This document shows, one piece after another, positions 43,930 through 64,000 of a DNA stretch of 64,000 nt. This stretch comes from Ascaris suum (lineage: Eukaryota; Nematoda; Chromadorea; Rhabditida; Ascarididae). The stretch lies in contig CM024187.1 in assembly GCA_013433145.1 (NCBI GenBank), positions 4,108,826 through 4,172,825 on the forward strand, given 5' to 3'. The position numbers were made by a program, and so were the translations under genes. How positions within the stretch are numbered: the first letter of the stretch is position 1; each line of letters starts with the position of its first letter. The notes beneath the pieces are model-generated. The model had not been told where the DNA came from. It did not search any database and saw nothing but the letters and a program-made list of their open reading frames with translations.

Positions 43930-44120
43930 TGAGCGAGTGCCATAATACAGAGATCGCCCCGGCGGCGTGTTGCCGGCCCGGCCGGGACGCGGAACGCATT
44001 AGGAATTCTCGAACGAAATGCATTTCGATTGAAATAGGGGCGTGCCCAAGCGGACACGCCGCAATAAATTTCACTCTATATAAATATGTGAAACTCGCCG
44101 CCTCTCCTTCTCTCATCTGC
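43930..44120. promoter_or_regulatory. G+C/CpG-rich island, possible promoter
   Basis: About half to two-thirds G+C against roughly one-third around it. It holds GCCGGCCCGGCCGGG, a perfect 14-bp palindrome CGAAATGCATTTCG (44,014-44,027), a GGCGTG...CACGCC stem (44,039-44,060), a TATA-like TATATAAAT (44,077-44,085) and a pyrimidine-rich CCTCTCCTTCTCTC run. This looks like a plus-strand core promoter, but no open frame downstream is convincing. Confidence 0.4.
44077..44085 (+). promoter_or_regulatory. TATA-box-like TATATAAAT
   Basis: Sits on the downstream edge of the G+C-rich island at 43.94-44.12 kb. TATA strings are frequent in this genome, so only the setting gives it weight. Confidence 0.3.
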
Positions 44121-46946
<2,826 letters not shown>

Positions 46947-47610
46947 CAGTGATTAAGGTCAGCGCTGTCTAACGGATGCAAAGCAGTGCTCACATTTATT
47001 GCTGGAAAACCATACTTCGCATAAGTTGACACTCATATGTCACTTACCATCAGAAATTTCATTTCATCTAAAAAAAAAACAAACTTTCAATCACAGCTGA
47101 TGATGAAGAAAGAAAGCGCTCGTAATATTGCTTTATATGAACTGACACTAAAAGAGAGTAGGATGTTATGCGCACAACATAACGGAATGTGCTTACATAG
47201 GCGGCGTTAACTGCAGAGTATTGCAACAGGAAAACTATCCTCTGAAATTGTTTCCTTACAACAAAACTTCAAAGTGAATTCTCGTTCATTTAGCATAATG
47301 CGGAAATGCACAAAATGATTTAGAACGAAGGCTGATCCTGTCACACGTTTAAATTGTGATGGCCTTTGAAAAACGATAAAAAATTAAACTGGCTTAGTCA
47401 CTTTGTTTGGTCAATGCAAAAAGAAATCAGTTTTCTTTTTTTTTGCGGGGGCTGTGCCAAAAGAATTCCGAACGACCGTCATAAACAACGGATTATGAAT
47501 ACGTCAAATGTTGCGTGATCGCTGCAATCCACGTCATTATTCGCAATAACTGCCACGAAGCATTGCGAATCTTGTCCGCTATATGAGTATCACGTTACTA
47601 ATATCAAATG

Positions 47611-47750
47611 CTCCTGACCTATTTCCTGAAATTAAAAGTATGTCTTTGCGTACACCGGGTACTCTTGTCCTACTCCCTGAACTTAAAAGTCTTTGCATGT
47701 ACCAGTTACTCTTGATCTACTTCCTGAAATTAAAAGTAAATATTTACATT
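47611..47750. repeat. About 50-bp minisatellite, 3 units
   Basis: The anchor CCTGAAATTAAAAGT recurs at 47,625, 47,676 (one change) and 47,723. It is preceded each time by a GACCTA/GTCCTA/GATCTA string and followed in the first two units by CTTTGCRTGTAC-like sequence. Periods are 51 and 47 bp. Confidence 0.85.
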
Positions 47751-48320
47751 TCATGAATTTTCGGGAATAGAAATGAGGCTCCCTAAAATTCGCTGCAATT
47801 CAACGATAACGTATGCCTAACAAAATCAAAGGAATAACTGCAATGAATAATCAGAGCAGTACAACAATAATGAGCACACTACCTTCGTAAGAGAACGAAG
47901 TAAACTAATGTTTTTGCGGTGAAGGACCACCCAATGCGATCCCTACAATAACCAATGATGAAGCTGAGTGCAGCCTCCACATAGTGGGACAATGATTTCT
48001 CAAATTGGAGTTCTCCAGCTTTCATAGTTCATCGGATTCAACTCACAATTACAAATACTGTAAGACAACTTTAAGCTGTGATCTACTCTCACCAGACAAG
48101 CCAAGACGTCAAAAGGCGCCTATTAGAAACGGAGGGACATGAATTTTAAAAAAATTGGCTTTCTTTGTCATGGAACACGGGATGAGGGGAGGGAGAGTGA
48201 AGATGACGGGAGTGGGAGAGAAGCCTAAGGCATCTTTGATTCGGTAATCAGTATACAGATAATCTGCCAATACATCTACACACCCATGAATAAATGGAAT
48301 GCCACTTTAAGGGGCATGAA

Positions 48321-48342
48321 GAAGGAAGGGGGGGGGGGGGGG
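48321..48342. repeat. G-rich tract with G15
   Basis: GAAGGAA followed by 15 G (48,328-48,342). GGGGAGGGAGAG-type purine sequence lies 130 bp upstream (48,185-48,225). Confidence 0.95.
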
Positions 48343-49501
48343 AGTGCTTTAATAACTTTGATTCTTTAAATTGCTTAAACAGCATCAATCAGGGTGTTGA
48401 TTGAAACACTGGATAAGTGAAAGAGAATAAAAAAGATTTTGATGAGACAAGGAAATGACCAAAAGCTAGGCAAAACAAGCATGCTCAGTATGTGAAATAA
48501 TATACAATCATAAAAAATAGCGGGTTCGTCAATTTTTAAGAAGTGCTGAACGGCATTATAAAATATGCCGCTAACTTTTATAAGCAGGGCATATTGTACC
48601 GGTGGTGAATTTCTTGAAGTACTTGCATTAAAAGCCACTGATTTCATGGTCAAGCACTGAAAGAATGCTATATGGTATAGTAAGGCACCAATAATATGAG
48701 CTAAAAGAGCAATAGACCCATTTTGAGTAAAATTGCATATCACTCATAATTGGCTCTATGAGAGAAAGTAAAGATATGGATACGAAGAGATATTGAAGAT
48801 TGCGGTTGAGAAAACCTCAGCATCTTTGCTATAGCTACATGAGGACATCGAAAAGCAAGCTTTGGATTGATTGAAACAGTTACTGACTGTGAGCTTCTTC
48901 CACTGAAAAATGAAAGAAAAAAAGGTGAGAACTTGAAAAAGACTGAAAGCAACATTTTTCATTATGACAAGCAGAATTGAATTGGACAGATGATATAAAA
49001 ATCACAAAGTGAGGCACAAAGGCAATCAAAGAATAAACGTTTACAACGAGATTGATTCGACACAGATATTTTAAAAAAGAAGAAAAGTTCTCTCGCTGGG
49101 AACAGAAGTAGACTAAGAGAGGAAAAGAAGTGTCTTTTGATTACTGAATTTATATTTTAACTTCGACATAAAGTCGCTCTAGCAGCATTATGTCTACAGA
49201 GTTTCTGTCAAGAAAAATCGCCAAATGCTCATGGCAAAAGAGTAGTGTTTTACTCCTCATGTTGAGGAGGCTCTTCTTTTGAACACCAATTCTAAAGTCT
49301 CTTTGCTATCTTTTTAAATTCTCACCATCCGCTTCAAGTTTCATATCCAATAGGGAATAAAAGCAAAACAGTGTGGAAAACTATTGTTCTGAAAAATTAA
49401 AGCTATTAAATTCGTTCACATTTCACAAGAAAACTATTATATACTTCGACGCATTGGCTTGAATGAGTAGAGAGAGCGAAATATACCTCTCCCTTTCCAT
49501 T

Positions 49502-49526
49502 TCTCTCTCTCTCTCTCTCTTCTATA

Positions 49527-49621
<95 letters not shown>
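49502..49621. repeat. (CT)n plus (TA)n compound microsatellite
   Basis: A CT tract (49,502-49,521), a short TCTATATCTC bridge, then TA to 49,613 and one slipped unit to 49,621. Its layout mirrors the (TA)n-(GA)n at 41,034-41,155. Confidence 0.97.
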
Positions 49622-49622
<1 letters not shown>

Positions 49623-49749
49623 TGTTTTTTAAACTTTTTTATAGAGAAAGACGATGATATAAGAACCTAAAATTTAAAGATAGCATTGATGGGCCGATGT
49701 TGGAAGATGATATGTTAAGACTGTAGGAATAAGAAATGGATAAAATGCC

Positions 49750-49840
49750 TATGCGAATAAAATGTGACCACGTTTCGGCTCTTATCCGTTGACGTGTGCA
49801 CCTGAGTTATCCGCGGGCCATCGTCACAACGAAACGCATA
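49750..49840 (-). ncRNA. Nested foldback with hammerhead-ribozyme-like boxes
   Basis: Three nested helices can be drawn: TATGCG (49,750-49,755) with CGCATA (49,835-49,840); TGTGAC (49,763-49,768) with GTCACA (49,823-49,828); and GGCTC (49,777-49,781) with GGGCC (49,815-49,819, one wobble). On the minus strand the order is outer stem, GTGACGA, stem II GGCCC...GAGCC, CGAAAC, short spacer, GGTC, outer stem. A type I hammerhead has stem I, CUGANGA, stem II, GAAA, stem III, UH, stem I. The match is imperfect: the first box has G for the essential C, stem II has a C-A mismatch, and stem III is minimal. A perfect CCCTGT-TAGT-ACAGGG hairpin sits beside it at 49,842-49,857. Penelope-like retroelements are known to carry hammerhead motifs with short stem III, and an RT relic on the same strand ends 1.25 kb away. 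Probably inactive; alternatively a chance foldback. Confidence 0.35.
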
Positions 49841-50839
49841 ACCCTGTTAGTACAGGGAAATAAGATAGACATTATAATCATAAGTTGAGAAGAGGATAAA
49901 GAAGAGAAGAAACATACAAGTATGTAGATAAAATGTCTGTTATGAATGCATAATAAACAAGAAATTCATGAAATATGGAGCCTACCTCGTCACTGCTATC
50001 CTTTTTCCTTCTTTTTTCCACTTTATTGCCGCTGTTTGAGAGTTTAAATTAGGCCCTCTTTTATTGTCGTTTTCCATTTTAAAACTACAAAAAGTTTTAT
50101 CCTAAATCGCAAATAAGAGCTACGTAAGCAGAGTATAGCTAGGTAGTAAATATAAACGCGCAGAAAATGTCGGATGATATCAGGAAATAATGAAATCACC
50201 GTTCAACAAACTTTACATCTATATACACATTTAACTAGTAAATAACGAAAAACTACTCTACAAGTTTATAATGTTGTATGTTAATAATTCAATAGGTATT
50301 GGAATAAATAAAATGTGGTGCTAAATATATAGGCTGAAGGAAACGTATGAGAATGCTTCTAACATAAGAAATTTAGATTGAAAACGCGACATGTAATATG
50401 TGGTGAAAAGCATAAGATGATATACGTAATTACCAAAGAAACGAGTTATAAACTAAAAAACTTTAATAAAAAGAGAATCCAAATGCTAAGGATTTTGAAA
50501 TGGAGATAGTCTTAACCACTGTGGTTTGTCCAAATGTATTCAGGAAAACACTCAAAACTACAAAGGAATATCAAAATAAAATAAAACTTTTCGCATTCCA
50601 ATCGTGCTGTTTGCAACGTAAACATAAAATACCAATAATCACGCGTTATCGATAAACGAAAACATATATGTTGAGGTGAACACTGTTAAAATATCGACCT
50701 ATGTAGATCAATATTTATATACAATATGCTGACTATCGAATGCATCAACTCAAGAAAATGACACTGAGAATCAATAAAACTGTGATCTCCCATATCAATG
50801 CACCAAAATAAATAAAAGTTTATGGAATTGTATGTGTGT

Positions 50840-50896
50840 TATATATAAATATAAATATAAATACAAATATAAATAAATATATATATATATATATAT

Positions 50897-50927
<31 letters not shown>

Positions 50928-50931
50928 TTCC
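50840..50931 (-). repeat. (AATA)n / (TA)n / (AAATAT)n compound tail
   Basis: Read on the minus strand, about nine AATA units follow a GAGGAATAAATAA string, then (TA)n, then TTTATATTTATAT units. It lies about 160 bp past the stop of the RT relic, on its strand, and contains AATAAA. A simple-repeat tail is how many non-LTR retroelements end, so this may be the 3' end of that relic; it could also be an unrelated microsatellite. Confidence 0.7.
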
Positions 50932-51092
50932 TCCTTAAAGTAATAATAATTCCTCCTTCTTAAATCCTTAGATGTGTCAATAATATGTAGGTAAGGTGAG
51001 AACGGATATTCCCTTTAGTTGGCAGAATAGGAAGCAGCAGTTACTAAAGTGCATGAAACATTTCATTAATTAAACTTTTAATACTTTGCGTA

Positions 51093-51530
51093 CTAGGATA
51101 GGCAAACTGGTTTACTAATTAATGCCTTAAATAGATATTTTTCCATTAGTATAACATATAGACCTTTCTCTTCATAACTTTTAAGTAGACCTTTACATTC
51201 ATTAATGGAATCTGTCCTAATTGAACATATTTTGCTAAATCGGAAGACCTGAGAAATTATAAGGTTTTTCTGTATGAACGCCGGGATATTACTGTCTAAT
51301 TGAGTATACTTGTTCACTGCAAAATTAAATTCTTCCGTCTTATCATACGCGTTTGAAATGACACCTTTGCAGGTAACAGTTAAGTTTAAGTCCAAAAAAT
51401 TAGCTTTGTTACCGATGTTATGTGATTTCAATCTGCAATGAGTCTCCGTAAATTATTTTAGCAATACTATGAAAATTTTCAGTATTAAATATTAATCATC
51501 AGTATACCTACAACAAATAGCATTAAACGG
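51093..51530 (-). pseudogene. Decayed reverse transcriptase (palm/thumb part) of a retroelement
   Basis: This is the only protein match in the window that I recognise. On the minus strand one frame reads R-Y-T-D-D (51,495-51,509), the YxDD catalytic box of reverse transcriptases. About 33 codons later comes NFLDLNLTV, then YDKTEEFNF, SNIP, an IISQVFRFSKIC block and GLYVILMEKYLFKAL, ending at a stop at 51,093. This order (RYxDD, FLDL, YDKxxxFNF, NIP, ISQxxRxxxIC, L...G) is that of an animal retroelement RT family, probably Penelope-like or a relative; the clade is from memory and uncertain. It is dead: TAA directly follows the DD (51,492-51,494), a second in-frame stop lies at 51,453-51,455, and the 5' part is cut off by a (TA)n tract at 51,553. 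The last 112 codons are open. Upstream RT motifs and any endonuclease were not found. Confidence 0.75.
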
Positions 51531-51540
51531 GAATATATGA

Positions 51541-53775
<2,235 letters not shown>

Positions 53776-54126
53776 GTGAGAAGAATTGTATTTTCGGAGT
53801 CGCTAGACAGATATAGGAGATGCATTTCTGATTTGAACGTAAGTTCAGCTAACCAAAACTCATGCAGGATATGGATCCAATCTGCACTAGCCATCCAGCT
53901 AAAGAACGACCTCATCATTTGCAAACCTCATGACCTCATTCTAGTTTTTATTCAAATGACCGAAATTCAACGTCTGTTCAAAAGTTTATTCAAATTCAAA
54001 TATTCTTACATTTACTCTGTTCAGACGAAAAGAGCGAAGAAAGAAATACTGAATGATGTGGTTGAAGAATTTAAGCTGATGCTTGACAGTGGGGAAATTA
54101 ACGCACAAAAGAATAAAATATATTAA
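53776..54126 (+). CDS. Unrecognised open frame, possible terminal exon
   Basis: A 116-codon frame. A good acceptor-like string TTTACTCTGTTCAG ends near 54,025. After it the frame reads TKRAKKEILNDVVEEFKLML and on to NKIY-stop, a charged helix-like C terminus, with AATAAA overlapping the end. This is the shape of a last exon, but there is no known domain and no upstream exon was found. Confidence 0.18.
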   Translation: MRRIVFSESLDRYRRCISDLNVSSANQNSCRIWIQSALAIQLKNDLIICKPHDLILVFIQMTEIQRLFKSLFKFKYSYIYSVQTKRAKKEILNDVVEEFKLMLDSGEINAQKNKIY

Positions 54127-54569
54127 AAAAGAATATAAGCTCGCACATAGATCCAACTTTTGCCAACTGCATCAGTAGGCCATGCGGAGGAAGGAACGTG
54201 TTTAAAGCTGAACTCTTCCTCCCGTACTAATTGAAATCACAAAACTCTCGTATAGTTCTGCATGCTTTAAAAAACATAGAAGAGAAATAACTTGGCTTGA
54301 CCAATTCTGCGATCTGCAAACGAAACTTTCAGAGATTTAAGAGTAATATAAAGTAAAAAAATAGTCATCGTTTGTCATCAAGATAGCTCATTTGCGCAAT
54401 ACTTGGAAAAACTCATGTAAGTGGGTGTGACCTCATGGTCAGAAGGAATGCTACATGAAAAAAAAAAGATTACAGAGATATTGGAGAAAAGAAATCGAGC
54501 CCTCCCCAGCTTGGCTATCCGATGAGTGGCTTCATTCGCGACAATGAGCGCATGTTAAAAAGTTACAAA

Positions 54570-54634
54570 GAGTGGGCGGGGTTTCTGGCAGCTTCATGAA
54601 GAATTTGCGCTCTTTGAGGCGAAGCGCGCCAAAA
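54570..54634. promoter_or_regulatory. GC-box and E2F-like sites
   Basis: GTGGGCGGGGTTT (GGGCGGGG at 54,574-54,581) is followed 43 bp on by GCGCGCCAAAA (54,624-54,634), which read backwards is TTTTGGCGCGC, the E2F form. Both are rare words in such A+T-rich DNA. Confidence 0.3.
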
Positions 54635-57325
54635 TCGAAAAATGAATGCTTAATTTAATGTTTTTTGTTTGCCGTCCGATCATTCTAGCATTAGGCGAGT
54701 GGGGCAGAAGCGAGTCCTAGTTGACGAGCCGAACAGCCAATAAACAACTTACTCACTCATGAGAGCTTCTCAAATGAACTTCGATTACTTATGCATAATC
54801 ACATACGTATCACTAAGATGTCCTCCTTGAAATATTCCACAAATTGTATCGCTCAATCGTTTGAACTTGAAAAACCTTCGAGTTTGGAGGAGTAACAAAA
54901 AATAGACTCAACACATGAAATTTTCATCGTAATCCGATGCTTAGCCGCTTTGGTCAGCGCTCAAATTTGAATATGTGCTCCGAACGAGCCCGAATGATCA
55001 AGCAACAAACTTTCAAAAATTAGCAAAATCAGTGCGTGAATATGCTCATAACCACACTGATCATTCTGCACTAATTTTCCATTCCTTTGATATGTACTTG
55101 AACCTTTTCCATTCAGTATCCAAGCATTTTAGTTGAGCTGATTATTGTAACACCTATCGAAATCCATTCCAGTTAGCCCTTGGTTCAAGACGAGTACCAA
55201 ATGCAACTATTCCATCTGAGTCCTGAACGACGAAGCACATATTCAAACTTCATTTCCTTATTAAGATACCTTAGAAAGAGTGAAGACGCTTCATAGACTG
55301 CTGCTCACGCTAGCTAAGCCAAATCGAAAACAGCCATATTAGTCGAACAAACGCTTTACAAATTGGATAAAAGACGAGTTTAGGACTCACACTGAACACA
55401 TCATTCGCCCATCTTACCTTAATTAAAGAGCTTACTTATCATGTGATGCGAAGACTACGAAGTAAAATGGCTCGGTGTTTATGTTCACCACGATGGCGAA
55501 CAGATACAGCAACAACCACATGCCAAGGAACTGCAAAATACGATTGCTACTGTAGCGCGAAAACCATAAGCAACACTATCACATACTCATAGGGTGAAAA
55601 AGTTGGACTCATAGCCATACACGAGCACATCACTGTGGCCCCTCATCAAAGATTTGCCATAAGCAGCCAACACTACCTACACCAAATTGCCGTGCAGTAA
55701 ATGAAACTGGCACCAAGTATTTAATCACACCTTTTTAAGCGGATGCTTATAAGTGAATAACGGTGAACTACGCTACTAATGTATCACGCTTTCTGCGTTT
55801 CCCACCCTGATTAGTTGGTGAACGTTGACACACGAAAATATTCGCGACCTGAGGCTACAATAACACCAAGATGAGCTCAGAACAGTAGCCAAAACTTCAT
55901 TTCATCGGAGTTGATGAGGAGGGATAAAGAGGGAAGGAACTTGGGCGGATTTCTAGTTCAAGCCATATATTGAGGAAAAAATATTGTTGAAATTTTGTTT
56001 CCTATTTAAATAAAGAGAAATCATTTTTCCTCCTTTTCCGAGCCCATCTCAATCAGTAATTTGATTTATGAGCCCTCTCCCTTATGAAAAAAAAAATTTT
56101 TTTTTAATAAGCAATGCACCATATAAACCTTACAAGCATTGGTGATTAATTGAATTCGGCAACATCTCTCCACTCAAAATGCTTTTCGAGCGCAATTTGC
56201 TTTATTTAAAAAGCACCACATTGTAGCACTAAACATTTTCTAAAACATTCTAGCCGGCTCTTATAGGTGTATTACGACGAGAAACTGGAGCAAGTGAAAT
56301 TGAAACAAATAAAATGAAGTTGATAAGAAACTTTATGAAAACTTTTTTACTAGGACGTATAATAAAAAGAATAATAAAAGTCAATCAGTGAATTATAAGA
56401 GAATTTACTGTTGTTCTTCTCAACCCAAAAATTAGAAAAAAAAATTGATGATATGGATCTGATCAGATAAAATGAGCGAAACAGTTGAAAATTGTTTTTA
56501 AATATGATTGCTCCTTCTTGAAATTTCCACTAGACTTCGAAAAAATGGTGTCTTCTGAAATTCCAGCGCAAGGATTTCACTTGGAGCAAATGTTTGATAC
56601 GTTCAGGCAAACGAAACAAGCTGAAATCTTTGGTGCCGTCTTCCACTATTCGAAGTCATTTAGCCTCTCCCTTCTACCTCTGTAACTTTCATTCACAAAT
56701 GGATGATGATTCCGTGGGTGATAATTTCGTGATTTCAGCTTTTCTTTGCATCAGAGAATACTAGACTTCAACCTATCCGTCTATCTCTAGATGAGCCAGC
56801 TAACTCTTATTTGCTATGCAGACGTTAAATTTGGACTGGTAAGAAGAACAGCTTTATATTCAAGGCTTACATTTGTGTGCAACCGAATGAATAGTCTCCA
56901 TTGAGATATCTAAGCTGCTTACGTCCACTAAAAGCAAAAGATATTTGAAGCCTCGCTCAGCTTTTGCGTTTAAATCACTAACTAGCAAATACTTTATTTT
57001 AGAACATCAAACAGCTGGCATCTCTTTCATCATTTTAAATTACTAGGTGAGTTGAGCTGAAATACGAGGAATCTCCTCAGCGATTTAACTACAAAATTTG
57101 CTCATGTTGCATAAAATCTCAACCATATACATGAGATGGTTATAAGCATTTCATTGGTTATTGATTCATTTCCTATCGGTTATCATTTCAAATGTCGATC
57201 AATTAATCATACAGGAAACAACTTATCAAACCTATGTTGGAAATACGAGAAATTGGTGCTAGAGTCAAGCAGTGAATGACATTATTTCGAAAATTAAGAA
57301 ACGAACCAAAGCGCGGGAATGAATT

Positions 57326-57359
57326 CGATTTAAGCGCATCGAGCGGTGTGCTTAAATCG
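57326..57359. repeat. Hairpin with perfect 10-bp arms
   Basis: CGATTTAAGC (57,326-57,335) and GCTTAAATCG (57,350-57,359) flank a 14-nt G+C-rich loop. Confidence 0.65.
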
Positions 57360-58323
57360 ATTAAATGAGTTAAAAGTACACTCAGAGAAGCAATACGAGT
57401 GGCACGACTGCAATCAGCTGAAAAGAAGCGACCACCTTTTACGCACTCCCCATATGCCATCTAAAGCGCTGAAATTTTTAATATATTCCACACTTGATAA
57501 GATATATTTCAATGTATCTATTTCCGACGTTATAAGCAAACTGCAAGTGCAGAATTCTTCACGAATCCCGTAATCAGCTCAGTAACACGCTCAACATACT
57601 TGAACGATGATGCCTCATTGAGATATCATGATTAGTGACAACTACAGGAAAGAAAACAATTGTTTGAATCAAAAGAAGAAAAAAATTATGCACTTCCATC
57701 GATGTGATGCAATTTTTCCTTTGATGGCAGAATTTTCTTTTTTTTTGCTTCATTGCTGCAAATTGCTACCTCCGCTCGTGAACACCTTACAATATATCAC
57801 CAAATTAGAGCATCATTTTATTACCTATTTTATAAAATTGATTGGTGGAATCATTCGAAGAGCGTTTCCCTTTCATGGAGATCCTATCAAACCGCGGAGA
57901 GCTTGAGAATGCACTGAATTACGCTCAAATTTACAGTCAACATTGAAAAATTGGCAACTCTCAGAAACTGTCTAATTCGACGCGTCAATAATATTGTTGC
58001 AATATTTAATATTGGCCTATATTACGTTGCGCATTTCGGCATGTCGTTCAAACATACGTATGTGGAATGAAAAGTCAAAAGAAAAGCAATCGCGTCATTT
58101 TTTACGCTCACAAATTGGCATCCTAAGATGAAAAGAATGCGATCGTTGCTAACGAGTAAAGTCGCGCAGTTCCCTCAATAAACTCAATTACAGTAAAGTA
58201 CGATTAAATTCAAACTAACGTGCAAAATGAAGCTAGCCAATAACGGCTACTAAAATTTGCATAATGCAGTTTGTGAAGAATCTGGAGAAAAAAAGAGACA
58301 GTTTGCTATCGAAATCTGGCCTA

Positions 58324-58424
58324 CAGTGACGTGATCTCGATACCGGCGGCTAGTGCGACCGGAATTTATCGGTTTTTATAAGTCACGGTTAAAACCCGGT
58401 CCCGGTATCAATTCTTCGCCACTG
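58324..58424. mobile_element. hAT-like MITE, 101 bp
   Basis: The element begins CAGTGACG and ends, read inward on the other strand, CAGTGGCG. In both 23-base ends GATACCGG occupies the same position (bases 16-23). Several further ACCGG/CCGGT blocks fill the inside. CAGTG-type ends with short length and no coding capacity fit a non-autonomous hAT-superfamily element. Candidate target duplication: TGGCCTAC on the left and TGGTCTTA on the right, 5 of 8 identical, so old or wrong by a base or two. No transposase is present in the window. Confidence 0.55.
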
Positions 58425-58705
58425 GTCTTAACTTAGACCATCGAAAGCAATGACGAGGAAGGACGGTAGCAGCAAAAGGAACTCCGAAAAATGCAGATAA
58501 ATGAGGAGAGATTTGAGCTTCCCCACGTTTGATAAACTCCTCTCTTCATCATTACACAAAAGAGAGAACGATCGGATAGACAGAATAAAGTTGCAGTAAG
58601 TGGATTAAGTATAGCATTTGCTAGCATAGTCACCAAATACGGCGGCGTTTCGGTGAGGAGAAATCGTGCGAGCTAGCAAGACAGCACACTTCCGAGAAGT
58701 TCAAT

Positions 58706-58864
58706 ATGGCACACCGAATTGCATCCGATTATGTCAATTTTCTTGAAGCGGCCGCAATTACATATTTGATTCGCGAAATTGGAGTCACTTACATACGCCC
58801 CAAAACGTTTCCGTTACGCGTTGGCCTGGCTGCCATATCGCTGCAAACCTTACCACTACCGTAA
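58706..58864 (+). CDS. Unrecognised 52-residue open frame
   Basis: ATG in a fair start context (TCAATATGG), translating MAHRIASDYVNFLEAAAITY and on to a TAA. The frame is open upstream to 58,625. Composition is protein-like, with an alanine-rich amphipathic stretch, but there is no known domain. It starts 280 bp downstream of the hAT-like MITE in locally G+C-richer DNA. Could be a small exon or chance. Confidence 0.15.
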   Translation: MAHRIASDYVNFLEAAAITYLIREIGVTYIRPKTFPLRVGLAAISLQTLPLP

Positions 58865-63970
<5,106 letters not shown>

Positions 63971-64000
63971 TATTTGTTTGACCTAGAGAAGCATCTGAAT

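Larger units (their letters stand above)
54127..58323. other. No gene recognised
   Basis: Anonymous apart from the GC-box/E2F pair, the 57,326 hairpin and an A10T9 run at 56,087-56,105 (stiff, nucleosome-poor DNA). Confidence 0.55.

Overview
The window is A+T-rich (roughly two-thirds), low-coding animal DNA. CpG is not visibly depleted, acceptor-like TTTTCAG/TTTGCAG strings are common, and long pure (TA)n tracts recur. No bacterial operon layout, ribosome-binding sites or long coding frames are present. This fits intergenic or large-intron sequence of an invertebrate. A nematode is the best guess, because of the TTTTCAG-type acceptors and the A+T content, but I recognise no orthologous gene and the species call is inference.

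I found no intact, confidently functional protein gene. Open frames of 60-110 codons occur all over both strands, as expected by chance at this base composition; those crossing (TA)n or CA/TG tracts are products of the repeat. The one protein match I recognise is a decayed reverse transcriptase on the minus strand at 51.09-51.53 kb, with a YxDD-type box, an FLDL block and a YDKTEEFNF block, interrupted by two in-frame stops. It is followed downstream on its own strand by an (AATA)n tail, and about 1.2 kb further on by a nested, hammerhead-ribozyme-like fold at 49.75-49.84 kb. Together these suggest one dead retroelement, possibly Penelope-like.

Other mobile-element relics: two diverged, head-to-head tRNA-derived SINE-like copies (26.35-26.62 kb); a 101-bp hAT-like MITE with CAGTG ends and GATACCGG subterminal blocks (58.32-58.42 kb); and a roughly 190-bp inverted-repeat element (15.02-15.21 kb). 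Foldback structures include a 62-nt hairpin with 20-bp perfect arms (26.91 kb), a 37-nt hairpin with 14-bp perfect arms (16.63 kb), and smaller ones at 36.33, 40.45 and 57.33 kb.

Simple repeats dominate: ten (TA)n tracts of about 80-230 bp, four regions of alternating purine/pyrimidine CA/TG sequence (12.66, 29.86, 34.0 and 39.9 kb), four G or C homopolymers of 12-19 bases, and several 21-51 bp minisatellites. Three G+C-rich islands (20.2-20.7, 22.19-22.49 and 43.94-44.12 kb) stand out; the last is followed by a TATATAAAT box. With a four-site GATAA cluster (40.4 kb) and a GC-box/E2F-like pair (54.6 kb), these are the likeliest regulatory pieces. Four unrecognised open frames are listed at low confidence.
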